From: a bacterium
Lineage (GTDB): Bacteria; Armatimonadota; Zipacnadia; Zipacnadales; Zipacnadaceae
Assembly: GCA_030603495.1 (NCBI GenBank)
Contig: JAUVXR010000040.1
Span: 1 to 20,766 of the forward strand
Direction of reading: 5' to 3'
Length of the DNA stretch: 20,766 nt
Shown: one piece after another, positions 7,108-14,362 of the stretch
How positions within the stretch are numbered: the first letter of the stretch is position 1
Layout of the letters: every line of letters begins with the position of its first letter
Notes under the pieces: generated by a model
What the model was told of the DNA's origin: nothing
The model's database searches: none
Seen by the model: only the letters and a program-made list of their open reading frames with translations
Program-made: the position numbers and the translations under genes

Positions 7108-7846
7108 TGAACCCCACCTCTCCGTGACGCAGCTCAAGATGTACCTGCGTTGCCCCCTCCAGTACTACTTCCGGTACGTCTGCGGCCTGAAGATACCGCC
7201 TACTGGCAGCCTTACTCTGGGCCGCACGGTCCACGGCACACTCGAAGAAAACTACCGACAGAAGATTCAGAGTCACCAGGACCTGCCCCTGCAGCAGATC
7301 GAGGACATATTCAGTCAGCGCTGGGATGAGGAGGCCCAGTTAACGCTCTTCCAAGAAGAAGAAAAGCCCGGCCAGCTCAAAGACGATGGTATTCGATTGC
7401 TTGACCCTTACCACCGCAACGTGGCGCCGAGGGTCCAGCCGATAGAGGTCGAGCGCGAGTTTCTCGTAGAAACCGGCGCCACTCAGCTTCCGCTAAAGGG
7501 CTACATCGACCTGATAGATGACCAGAGAACCATCATAGACCACAAGACCACAAAGCGCAGCTTTCCCGCAGACGCCGCCGCGAAAGACCTGCAGCTTACC
7601 GCGTACGCTTTCGCATATCGTACTCTGTATGGTCAGAACGAGAACGGTCTGCGGTTGGATGGCTTAGTACGAACCAAGCAGGCCAAGATACAGCAGCTGG
7701 AAACCACCCGAACCCAAGCTCACATTGACCGCTTCCTGCGGTTAGCAGAGCACGTTGAGCGCGCGATAGAAACTGAGGTCTACTACCCCAACGACAATTT
7801 TATGTGTGGAATTTGTGGGTACAGAGAGATGTGTGGGGAGTGGTAG
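7100..7846 (+). CDS. RecB/Cas4-like PD-(D/E)XK nuclease with Fe-S cluster cysteines
   Basis: 248-aa stand-alone nuclease of the PDDEXK_1 type (AddB C-terminal, Cas4 relatives). Seen: opening block SVTQLKMYLRCPLQYYFRY with C18, conserved H45 (TVHGTLE), D137 in GYIDLI, D147-H-K149 in IIDHKT, Q165 and Y169 in LQLTAYAF, and C-terminal C236-x2-C239-x5-C245, which with C18 would hold a 4Fe-4S cluster. All catalytic residues are present. Known relatives cut single-stranded or end-resected DNA. ATG at 7100 is chosen for its GGAGGGG ribosome binding site; the longer upstream frame lies inside the previous gene. No cas gene or CRISPR repeat is nearby, so a Cas4 adaptation role is not supported; repair or element maintenance with the two OB-like partners fits better. 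Confidence 0.88.
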   Translation: MTDEPHLSVTQLKMYLRCPLQYYFRYVCGLKIPPTGSLTLGRTVHGTLEENYRQKIQSHQDLPLQQIEDIFSQRWDEEAQLTLFQEEEKPGQLKDDGIRLLDPYHRNVAPRVQPIEVEREFLVETGATQLPLKGYIDLIDDQRTIIDHKTTKRSFPADAAAKDLQLTAYAFAYRTLYGQNENGLRLDGLVRTKQAKIQQLETTRTQAHIDRFLRLAEHVERAIETEVYYPNDNFMCGICGYREMCGEW

Positions 7847-7875
7847 GCTTGCGCCTCAGTCTCCACAAACCTGCA

Positions 7876-9090
7876 TCACCAGACGGAGTCGCCATACACA
7901 GTCTCAACGATCTCACGTAACCTCTCTGGCACCGACGCAATGTCAGCTTCGCTGACGTGCTCCGAAGCCGCGAGAGGTCCGCCCAGCTTCTCCTTCTGTG
8001 CATTCGAGATGCCCGCGACTCGTTCGAACTCGGGATCGACCGGCAACACGCGCCCACGCCCATCAGCGGCGACACATGCAATCGTGTTGTTCATCTCAAA
8101 TAGACGCTTCGCCGTTCCGTACTTCGGGTCTGTCGGCAGCATGTCCTCGGGGATCGGGTCCACATCATAGACCACCAAGTATGGAATCGTGAATGCATTC
8201 AGCACTCTCATGAACAGCTCGAGGTTGCCCTTGCCCCCAACCTCTATGATAGTGACCTCGTGCCTAAACATACCCATCCGCCTGGCAATCAGCGGAAGCG
8301 CAACCTTCTCCGTGTCCCCCTCAACAAGCACCACTCGACGTGTGAAGAAGAGCTCATTCCGCTCCGGGTCAAACTCTGTCAACATCCTGAATCGCTTCTT
8401 CTTCTCCTCTTCCGCAAAAATCTCTGTGCAGCACTGTTTGACGCTCGATCCCGCTTCAATTGTGGGTTTGTCCACGATGCAGATAGAGGCATAACGATCC
8501 ATCTTCACGAAGAACGTGGAATGGCTACACATTAGGACCTGATCGTGATCCGCTATCGTCTCCAATATACCAAACATGCTGCGCTGCAACTGTGGATGTA
8601 GGAAAAGCTCTGGCTCCTCAATCGCGAAAATTAGGTTCTTTGCCCCTTCGCGCACCGCCGCTTTGGCGGCTTCTCGCTGCAAGAGCCTCGCATACGCTCG
8701 AAACAAAACAAACAACATTGCCCTTTGTACGCCATGTCCCTTCGATTCCAGATACGTGCGTAGGCCGTCGTTGACCACAATCCGTGTGACCAACCGAAAG
8801 AATTCATTCACCTCCGGTGTGTTTATTTCCAACTCCACACCACACCCAGGAACACACTCGTCCAACAGTTCACTCAGCTCACCCTCAAACACTTTGATCT
8901 CCTCCAGCCTATCGTCGTCAGCGTTCCCTCCCTCGCTGGGTCGGCTCAACGGTGAACGAACTTCTTGGATACTTTGTTCTATCTGGCGTACACGCTCATT
9001 CTCTTCCACGATTCGGGACACCATAGAGGTCACAAGCTGCCCGAACATGCTCTGCGCGGTGATCTTCTCTTCCTCCGATACATCCCGCAC
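7876..9090 (-). pseudogene. OLD-family ATPase/TOPRIM nuclease, N-terminally truncated
   Basis: Overcoming-lysogenization-defect (OLD) proteins join an ABC-type ATPase to a TOPRIM nuclease. Seen here: the ABC signature-like segment ESKGHGVQRAM (115-125), Walker B FAIEEPELFLHP (155-166), H-loop MCSHS (187-191), then TOPRIM motifs VLVEGDTEK (254-262), EVGGKGN (283-289) and D309/D311 (YDVDPIP). Missing: the whole N-terminal part with Walker A, about 150-200 residues. The frame stays open only to 9156 (in-frame TGA at 9157-9159), and the family-like block PAVRDVSEE crosses the proposed GTG start, showing that the gene once began further upstream. tusA starts at 9238, so there is no room for the missing part. 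Without a P-loop it cannot bind ATP normally; likely a relic, possibly still making a TOPRIM protein. Convergent with the nuclease gene, 29 bp apart. Confidence 0.75.
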
Positions 9091-9237
9091 CGCGGGCCCT
9101 CGAGTGTGTGGCTCCCGCCCGTAGGTGTCTGGGCAAGGGAGGAATTGTTGCGTGGTTCAGAGAATCGTACGAAGGGTATAAGGATACATAGGAAGCCCAG
9201 TTATAGTATTGATTGATGATGCGCGAGGGGGTTCCAA

Positions 9238-9462
9238 ATGGCGGATGTCACCGTTGATGCCAGAGGTCTATCATGCCCAATGCCGATCGTAAAGCTCACC
9301 AAGACAGTCAAATCCATGTCCGCTGGGGATAGCATCACTGTAATGGCCGATGACCCTGGTTTCGAACCGGACGTTAGGGCTTGGATCGAAGCCCAGGGAC
9401 ATGAACTGGACTCTCTGACCGAGGCGGACGACGTTTTCACGGCGGTCATAAATGTCAGATAG
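9238..9462 (+). CDS. tusA: TusA/SirA-family sulfur carrier protein
   Basis: Small cytoplasmic carrier that holds sulfane sulfur on one cysteine as a persulfide and hands it to DsrE-type partners. Seen: the family motif LSCPMPIVKL at residues 11-20 with the CPxP active Cys13, then GDSITVMADDPGF and the C-terminal strand, total 74 aa, the standard length. A ribosome binding site (GAGGGGG) precedes the ATG. It is the first gene of a five-gene operon whose other members are all DsrE-superfamily proteins, so the donor-acceptor relation is built into the gene order. Confidence 0.93.
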   Translation: MADVTVDARGLSCPMPIVKLTKTVKSMSAGDSITVMADDPGFEPDVRAWIEAQGHELDSLTEADDVFTAVINVR

Positions 9463-9481
9463 TGAGGAGTTGGAAAGGAAC

Positions 9482-9973
9482 ATGGGAAATACCGCCACGG
9501 CCCAGAAGGCAACCATCATTGTATTCGCGGATACGCTGGACAAGGTGATGGCCGCATTTATCATCGCCACCACTGCTGCTGCCATGGGAATGGCGACCAC
9601 CATGTTCTTCACCTTCTGGGGCCTTGGCGCACTCAAGAAGGGCGGTCCGGCGGACTGTAAGAGGAACTGGATGCAGAAGATGCTGGCCTGGATGCTTCCG
9701 AAGAGCCCGGCAAGTCTGCCGCTTTCGCAACTCAACATGGCAGGAATTGGCGCGGGAATGTTAAAGAAGATCATGGCGCAGAAGAAGATCGCCAGTTTGC
9801 CAGAGCTAATCGAGTCAGCGCGCGACCTCGGAGTCAGGATGATCGCCTGCCAGATGTCTATGGATGCCATGGGCATTTGCAGGGAGGAACTCATCGGCGA
9901 TATCGAGGTTGCTGGAGCCGCAACCTACGTGGGCGAAGCCCAGGACGCACAGATAAACCTGTTCGTATCCTAG
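9482..9973 (+). CDS. DsrE2-like (DsrE/DsrF/DrsH superfamily) membrane-associated sulfur-transfer protein
   Basis: 163 aa. Seen: the typical opening TIIVFADTLDKVMAAFIIAT, then AAMGMATTMFFTFWGL, a stretch rich in Met and Lys (MQKMLAWMLPKS), NMAGIGAGMLKKIM, and the conserved ACQMSMDAMGI block with its Cys, all hallmarks of the DsrE2 group (PF13686-like). The FFTFWGL helix is hydrophobic and these proteins are often membrane-attached. In the family the Cys of ACQMSMD carries sulfur received from TusA. I choose ATG at 9482, with AAAGGA just before it, since family members have only a short leader before TIIVF; a start at 9452 overlapping tusA by 11 bp is possible. Confidence 0.88.
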   Translation: MGNTATAQKATIIVFADTLDKVMAAFIIATTAAAMGMATTMFFTFWGLGALKKGGPADCKRNWMQKMLAWMLPKSPASLPLSQLNMAGIGAGMLKKIMAQKKIASLPELIESARDLGVRMIACQMSMDAMGICREELIGDIEVAGAATYVGEAQDAQINLFVS

Positions 9974-9985
9974 CAGGAGCTATCG

Positions 9986-10336
9986 ATGAGACTTGTCTTT
10001 GTTGTTCGAACTGGTCCCTACGCCTTTCAGCACATACAAACCGTAACCGACCTATCCAAGGCCGCACTGGCAAAGGGCCATGAAGTTGGCATTTTCCTGG
10101 CCGAGGACGCAGTGGTGGCCATGAACGCCGGATGCCAGACGGGCAGTCAGGCTAACATGACTCAGGCCCTTGTGAACTTGGTGGCGCAAGGCGTTGAGAT
10201 TAAGGGCTGTGGGGCCTGCTGTCAGGTGCGGGGACAGAAGCGCTCGGAGCTTGCAGAGGGGCTCAAGATGGCGGGCATTGCGACATTGGCCAAAATGGTC
10301 AATGAAGCCGACCGTGTCCTCAGCTTCGGCTACTGA
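9986..10336 (+). CDS. DsrE-like sulfurtransferase subunit
   Basis: 116-aa DsrE/TusD-type protein. Seen: the alpha/beta opening MRLVFVVRTGPY, AKGHEVGIFLAEDAV, and the Cys cluster GCGACCQVRG at about residues 72-81; DsrE and TusD carry their reactive Cys at the equivalent place before an RG. The Shine-Dalgarno sequence GCAGGAG lies 12 bp after the previous stop. DsrE, DsrF and DsrH form a hexamer in sulfur oxidisers that passes sulfur to DsrC/TusE; no DsrC/TusE gene is present in this window. Confidence 0.82.
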   Translation: MRLVFVVRTGPYAFQHIQTVTDLSKAALAKGHEVGIFLAEDAVVAMNAGCQTGSQANMTQALVNLVAQGVEIKGCGACCQVRGQKRSELAEGLKMAGIATLAKMVNEADRVLSFGY

Positions 10337-10355
10337 CCAGCAAGTTGGAAAGCAA

Positions 10356-10709
10356 ATGAAGAACGTTCTGTTCATTGTTCGAACTGCGCCGCATGGTTCA
10401 GCGGCCGTGCCCGAGAGCATAAGGACATGCCTGGGCTTCGGCACCATGCCATTTGACATCGGCTATATGCTGCTGGATGATGCCACGTGGGCCGTGCTGC
10501 CGAACCAAAGCCCCGAGTCAATTGGTGGCAATGACGCCCTTGAACTCATCGCCAACCTGACAGATCTCGGTGTGAGACTGTATGTGGAAAGCGACGCGCT
10601 CGCCGAGCGGGGCCTGTCTGTGGCAGGTATTGAGCCCGAATTCGTGCCACTTTCACAAGAGCAGATCTCCGATCTTATCGCCAGCGCCGATGTTGTGCTG
10701 ACCTACTGA
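10356..10709 (+). CDS. DsrF/TusC-like subunit
   Basis: 117 aa, same superfamily fold as its neighbours (MKNVLFIVRTAPHGSAAVPES, then FDIGYMLLDDATWAV, LGVRLYVESDAL, ISDLIASADVVLTY). The helix after the first strand has the PES.R form found in DsrF/TusC. It has a single Cys at residue 24 and none at the DsrE active position, consistent with a structural, non-catalytic subunit. The ATG at 10356 follows GGAAAG; a longer frame starting inside the previous gene is a shadow. Order E-F-H matches the dsrEFH and tusDCB operons. Confidence 0.75.
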   Translation: MKNVLFIVRTAPHGSAAVPESIRTCLGFGTMPFDIGYMLLDDATWAVLPNQSPESIGGNDALELIANLTDLGVRLYVESDALAERGLSVAGIEPEFVPLSQEQISDLIASADVVLTY

Positions 10710-10721
10710 GGTATAGATGGC

Positions 10722-11015
10722 ATGCCTACACTATTCGTGCTCAGTCACGCGCCACATTCTGACCCCAACGAAGGCAAGAAGATCCTCTTTGCCAGAAGAG
10801 GGGACACGGTTATACTCATAGAGGACGCGGTATACGCCGCCGGACCCAATACAAAGCCACTTTCACCGTTTATTCGTGATGGTCTTGACCGCGGCGTGAC
10901 CTTCCACGTTCTGGAACCTGACTTGGTGGCGCGAGGCGTCGAAACCGTGTTGCCCAAAGTAGACTACGGTGGCCTTGTGGACCTGATTGTTAAGCATGAA
11001 CGAGCTGTTCACTAA
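10722..11015 (+). CDS. DsrH/TusB-like subunit
   Basis: 97 aa, the usual length for DsrH/TusB. Seen: MPTLFVLSHAPHSDP, then GDTVILIEDAVYAA (the family's strand-helix turn after GD) and a C-terminal helix after VDYGGLVDLI. There is no cysteine anywhere, so it cannot carry sulfur itself; in sulfur-oxidiser DsrH a Cys is usually conserved. GAGG lies 10 bp before the ATG. It closes the operon; no T-rich terminator is clear after it, only a weak CCCA/TGGG hairpin near 11023-11035. Confidence 0.75.
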   Translation: MPTLFVLSHAPHSDPNEGKKILFARRGDTVILIEDAVYAAGPNTKPLSPFIRDGLDRGVTFHVLEPDLVARGVETVLPKVDYGGLVDLIVKHERAVH

Positions 11016-11332
11016 CGAGATCCCATCTTGTGGGCGGAACATTCTCGGGCCCCAACCCTCTCGACAATCGTTCGAACTGCCCTTTCTATATAAGCTGGCG
11101 AGAATCAGGCCAGACCTACCTCGCACAGACTGCAACCGGCGCGGGGGTTTAGCACAAGCTGCCAGCCTTGGCGCCCGGGTGTGGCCTTGGTGCTAGAACG
11201 ACACTGTGGAGCGCCTTCTTCCCTCTTGGCCAAACCTCGGCTGATGTTCTTCTTCCCAGTATGCGAAGGGGTGCTTGTCAGCGCTGCTCAGGAATAGCAG
11301 CTTGCACACCAAATTCTGGAATCAGGCATGCC

Positions 11333-11542
11333 TCATGTGGTCCGTAGTACTTTCGTCACCCACGCCCTTGAGCAACCGAGTAAGCGTGCCAGGTCTGCCC
11401 CGTTCTTGACGATGCCAGAATCGAGCATACGCTGGAAGCGTCTGGCTCGTTCTTCCATCGTCTCATGCAAGTAGGGCGGCTTGCGTAGGGATAGCTGGGC
11501 GTGACTAGGCGACTGCCCGAAGTAGAGGCGGAAGTATCTTCG
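11333..11542 (-). pseudogene. Helix-turn-helix protein relic without a start codon
   Basis: On the minus strand an open frame ending in TGA at 11333-11335 encodes a clear HTH: after LSLRKPPYLHETMEERAR it reads through RMLDSGIVKNGADLARLLG to CSRAWVTKVLR. The pattern (ELARxLGxSRAxVTxVL) is that of small HTH proteins often found near recombinases. The similarity seems to begin near 11542, but no ATG, GTG or TTG exists in frame upstream over at least 100 bp; an ATG at 11458 would give only 41 residues, cutting the protein before the HTH. A lost start or upstream frameshift is likely. In the rest of the 11016-11799 gap I see no gene. Confidence 0.5.
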
Positions 11543-11799
11543 TTTCCTCGAGTGTGCAATCGAGCAAAAGATCGAAATTCGGAGAAAAGTTCGGATTAAC
11601 TCTGGCCCGGGGAGCCACCAGGATTCCGAGCCCCTTTTTGAGCAATCGAAGGGGGCTTTTTGGCTTAATGGCGGGTATTTCGGGCAGCATAAGCTGGTGA
11701 CTGCGGGAGATCATCGAAGCGGGCGAAGCAGTGGAAATCCGAGCTTCGGGCAGATCTCTTCCGTAGCAGACCCACGCTGCCCTCACCAGTGTCATCCTG

Positions 11800-12468
11800 C
11801 TACTTGAACACGCGCTTGCCGTCCCTAAGCTCCACAACCCGGTCACAGCGGTCCGCTTGCTCCAAGTCGTGCGTGGCGACTACTATAGCCAGCCCGTCCT
11901 GCTTGAGTTCTTCGAAGATGCCCAGGATGGCGTCGCGCGATTTGCGCTCGAGGCGTCCGGTGGGCTCATCAGCCAACAGAAGTTTAGGATCATTGACCAG
12001 CGCTCTGGCGATGGCCACCCGCTGCATCTCGCCCCCATCCAGGCTGGTCGGCAACGCACGCAGCTTGCCCGACAGACCGACTCTTTCACATAATTCCTCA
12101 ACTCGCTGCGGATCTTTACGACTGGCAAAAAGCAAGGGCAAAGCGACATTCTCGGCTACCGTTAGAGTTGGCAGCAGGTAGAATAGCTGAAAGATGAAGC
12201 CGATGTAGTCCCGGCGAAAGGAGACAAGCTGTGGCTCCGGCAGGGCTGTGATGTCCGTACCCGTGATGATAACCGAGCCCCTCGTGGGGCGGTCCAGACA
12301 TCCTGCCTGATTCAAGAAAGTCGTCTTGCCCGAGCCTGAGCGGCCCACTATGCCGACCATCTCACCGGGTTGCACAGTGAGATTGAAGTCAGCTAGAGCA
12401 TGGATGGTCTCGCTCCCCCGCTGGTATGTCCGCCAGAGCTGTTTGGCTTCCAGGGCTGATGTGTTCAT
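11800..12468 (-). CDS. LolD/MacB-type ABC ATPase B (altered signature and D-loop)
   Basis: 222-aa nucleotide-binding subunit. Seen: Walker A GRSGSGKT (41-48 region), Q-loop [13 protein letters not shown] with Gln kept, Walker [11 protein letters not shown]-loop VVATHD. Odd: the ABC signature is LDGGEMQR instead of LSGGE, and the D-loop is GRLE instead of GNLD. Both elements act in trans on the ATP held by the partner subunit. It starts one base after the stop of ATPase A, with GTGGAGG as ribosome binding site, and is the last gene of the operon. With ATPase A it probably powers the two FtsX-type permeases as a heterodimer; two independent homodimers are the alternative. LolD moves lipoproteins and MacB pumps drugs or peptides; substrate here is unknown. 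Confidence 0.9.
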   Translation of the reverse strand: MNTSALEAKQLWRTYQRGSETIHALADFNLTVQPGEMVGIVGRSGSGKTTFLNQAGCLDRPTRGSVIITGTDITALPEPQLVSFRRDYIGFIFQLFYLLPTLTVAENVALPLLFASRKDPQRVEELCERVGLSGKLRALPTSLDGGEMQRVAIARALVNDPKLLLADEPTGRLERKSRDAILGIFEELKQDGLAIVVATHDLEQADRCDRVVELRDGKRVFK

Positions 12469-12469
12469 T

Positions 12470-13156
12470 TTATGCCTCCACTAGTAGTCCGTCTCTGATA
12501 TGTAGCACCCGTGTGGCGCACTTCGCCAAATCAGTGTCATGAGTCGTCAGGAGTATCGTTAGGCCGTCATCGTTAAGGTCTCGAAGTAGGCTCAGGATCT
12601 CGTCACGAGTCCGAGTATCCAGATTGCCGGTCGGTTCATCCGCGAGAAGCACTGTAGGTTGGTTGATCAGCGCCCGGGCAATAGCCACTCGCTGCATCTC
12701 ACCGCCCGAAAGCTCAGTTGGCCGGTGGGTGAGGCGGTGGGCCAAGCCGACTCGTTCAAGTAGCTCGCGGGCCCGTTGAGGATCGCGCTGGTCCCGCCAC
12801 AGCAGAGGCAACTGTGCGTTCTCCATAGCCGTGAGTGTCGGTAGCAGGTAGAAATCAGCGAACACGAAGCCCACATGCTCACGCCGGAGCGCATCCAACT
12901 GCCCCTCCGACAGATACGCGCCGTCCCCGTAGACTTGGTTTCCAGCCACCGTCAGGCGCCCACCGGTCGGTCTGTCCAGGCAGCCCACCAGGTTGAGTGT
13001 GGTCGTCTTGCCGGCGCCCGAAGGCCCCAGCAGCACCACGAACTCGCTGGCCCGCAGCGACAGGTCAATGCCGCGCAAAGCGGGGACCGATCTTTTCCCC
13101 ACGCGATAAGACTTCTGCAGGTCAATTGCTTCCACGACATGGTCATTACTACTCAT
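12470..13156 (-). CDS. LolD/MacB-type ABC ATPase A (Q-loop Gln replaced)
   Basis: 228 aa from the ATG at 13154-13156, which overlaps the permease stop by one base (TAATG); upstream in-frame starts lie inside that permease. Seen: Walker A GPSGAGKT, signature LSGGEMQR intact, Walker [13 protein letters not shown] intact, H-loop LLTTHD intact. Odd: the Q-loop reads [13 protein letters not shown], with Ala where nearly all ABC ATPases have Gln, the residue that senses the gamma-phosphate site and contacts the permease. The change is a clean codon difference (GCT), not a frameshift. Its deviation and those of ATPase B would meet in the same ATP site of a heterodimer. Confidence 0.9.
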   Translation of the reverse strand: MSSNDHVVEAIDLQKSYRVGKRSVPALRGIDLSLRASEFVVLLGPSGAGKTTTLNLVGCLDRPTGGRLTVAGNQVYGDGAYLSEGQLDALRREHVGFVFADFYLLPTLTAMENAQLPLLWRDQRDPQRARELLERVGLAHRLTHRPTELSGGEMQRVAIARALINQPTVLLADEPTGNLDTRTRDEILSLLRDLNDDGLTILLTTHDTDLAKCATRVLHIRDGLLVEA

Positions 13157-14352
13157 TAGGTACCACCACCTTTGATCGCTTCGATGGGAGAGATTGAGGC
13201 TGCGCGCCACGCCGGGTAGCTGCCCGCTATCATCCCCAGGATGACTGACACTCCCAGGCAGAACCAAAGGGTGCTAGCCGAAAAGCCCAACGCGAAGTCG
13301 CTAGGAGCGTAGGGCAACACATGTCGCAATACTGCGACTACGCCCCGCGCCGAGACGACCGCCAGCCCAACTCCCGCCACTCCACCCGCCAGAGTCATTA
13401 GCAGTGTCTCCAGCCAGATGAGACGAAAGATATCCAGCCGACCGGCCCCCATCGCCTTCATCATCCCAATCTCCTGGGTGCGTTCGTGCACGGTCATCAG
13501 GATCGTGGTCAACACGCCCACGCCGCCGACCAGCAAAGCCACCGCCACGATGGCCAGGACGAAGACCTTGGTCGAAGAGATCAGGTTGGTGAGCGTGCCC
13601 AGCAGCTCCGAGAGTGGGAAGATATTCATACCCGCTTTCGCTTCTCGGGAGGCGGCCCGAAGCCGCTCAGCTACCTGGTCAGTCTGACTAACGTCTTCCA
13701 CCTTGACCAGGATCACCACCAGCTTGTCCTCCAGGCCAAAGATCTGCTGCAGGGTGGCCTGGGGCAAGAAGATCAGGCCATCATCCTGACTATTGGTGCG
13801 CTCCAGTACTCCAGCGACGCGCAACCGGGTGGGAGGAATGCGGCTGCCATCGGCAATAGTAATCTCATCGCCAACCCCGAAGCCCCCGAGTTCCGCGACT
13901 GAAGGACCCAATATGGCGGTGCGCTCAGCATCAAACCAACCGCCCGCCTGGTACTCCCATTTGGCGCGCATCTTCGGGTACTCCTCATCAATGCCCATGT
14001 ATATCAGGTTCTGACTACCTCCCCCTTTGATGACAGCGTCCATGATCAGGGCAGCACTCTCACCAACACCGGGAGTCGCTTTGACGATGTCGTACCACTC
14101 CTGCTCCATATAGCGGGGCCATTTGCCACCATGCAGGACTATTGTCGCGGCCTCGTACGGGCAGCCGCGCGGCACGATCATAATGTGGGCGCCCAGGCCG
14201 CCCAGTTCACTGCGCAGGCCCTGTTCGTAGCCACGCTGGAACTCCAGCAGGTTGAACAACATGGCCACCGCAATGGCGATGCCGGCCAGGGTCAACAGTG
14301 AACGGATCGGGCGGCGCACAACATTCTTAATTGCCAGGTTAAGCCAATCCAT
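13156..14352 (-). CDS. FtsX/MacB-type ABC permease B
   Basis: 398 aa. Seen: N-terminal membrane helix (about 18-38) after LAIKNVVRRPIRS, a large extracytoplasmic domain (about 40-265), then three C-terminal helices (near 270-295, 318-345 and 360-385), the MacB/FtsX layout. The outside domain holds VPRGCPYEAATIVL with one Cys, and TNSQDDGLIFLP, both shared with permease A. The ATG at 14352 is favoured over TTG at 14358 by its distance from AGGTGA. The FtsX family works mechanically, driving a periplasmic step rather than moving substrate through the membrane in many cases. Similar paired permeases with a GCPYEA motif occur, as I recall, near P19/FTR1 iron-uptake genes in Campylobacter. Confidence 0.88.
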   Translation of the reverse strand: MDWLNLAIKNVVRRPIRSLLTLAGIAIAVAMLFNLLEFQRGYEQGLRSELGGLGAHIMIVPRGCPYEAATIVLHGGKWPRYMEQEWYDIVKATPGVGESAALIMDAVIKGGGSQNLIYMGIDEEYPKMRAKWEYQAGGWFDAERTAILGPSVAELGGFGVGDEITIADGSRIPPTRLRVAGVLERTNSQDDGLIFLPQATLQQIFGLEDKLVVILVKVEDVSQTDQVAERLRAASREAKAGMNIFPLSELLGTLTNLISSTKVFVLAIVAVALLVGGVGVLTTILMTVHERTQEIGMMKAMGAGRLDIFRLIWLETLLMTLAGGVAGVGLAVVSARGVVAVLRHVLPYAPSDFALGFSASTLWFCLGVSVILGMIAGSYPAWRAASISPIEAIKGGGT

Positions 14353-14362
14353 GATCAATCAC

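Noticed and set aside
7100-7846. Cas4 and therefore a CRISPR adaptation module
   Set aside because: No cas1/cas2 and no repeat-spacer array visible in the window; stand-alone RecB-like nucleases are common.
9091-9237. Possible N-terminal exon-like remainder of the OLD gene with Walker A
   Set aside because: The frame has a stop at 9157-9159 and no GxxGxGKS-type motif occurs in the remaining space on that strand.
11050-11110. tRNA-like TTCGAAC and a TATATAAG box in the gap
   Set aside because: No acceptor or anticodon stems can be paired around it, and no gene follows at the right distance.
11505-11846. 113-codon minus-strand frame after the ABC operon
   Set aside because: No start context or domain, and it overlaps the HTH relic in a different frame and the end of ATPase B.
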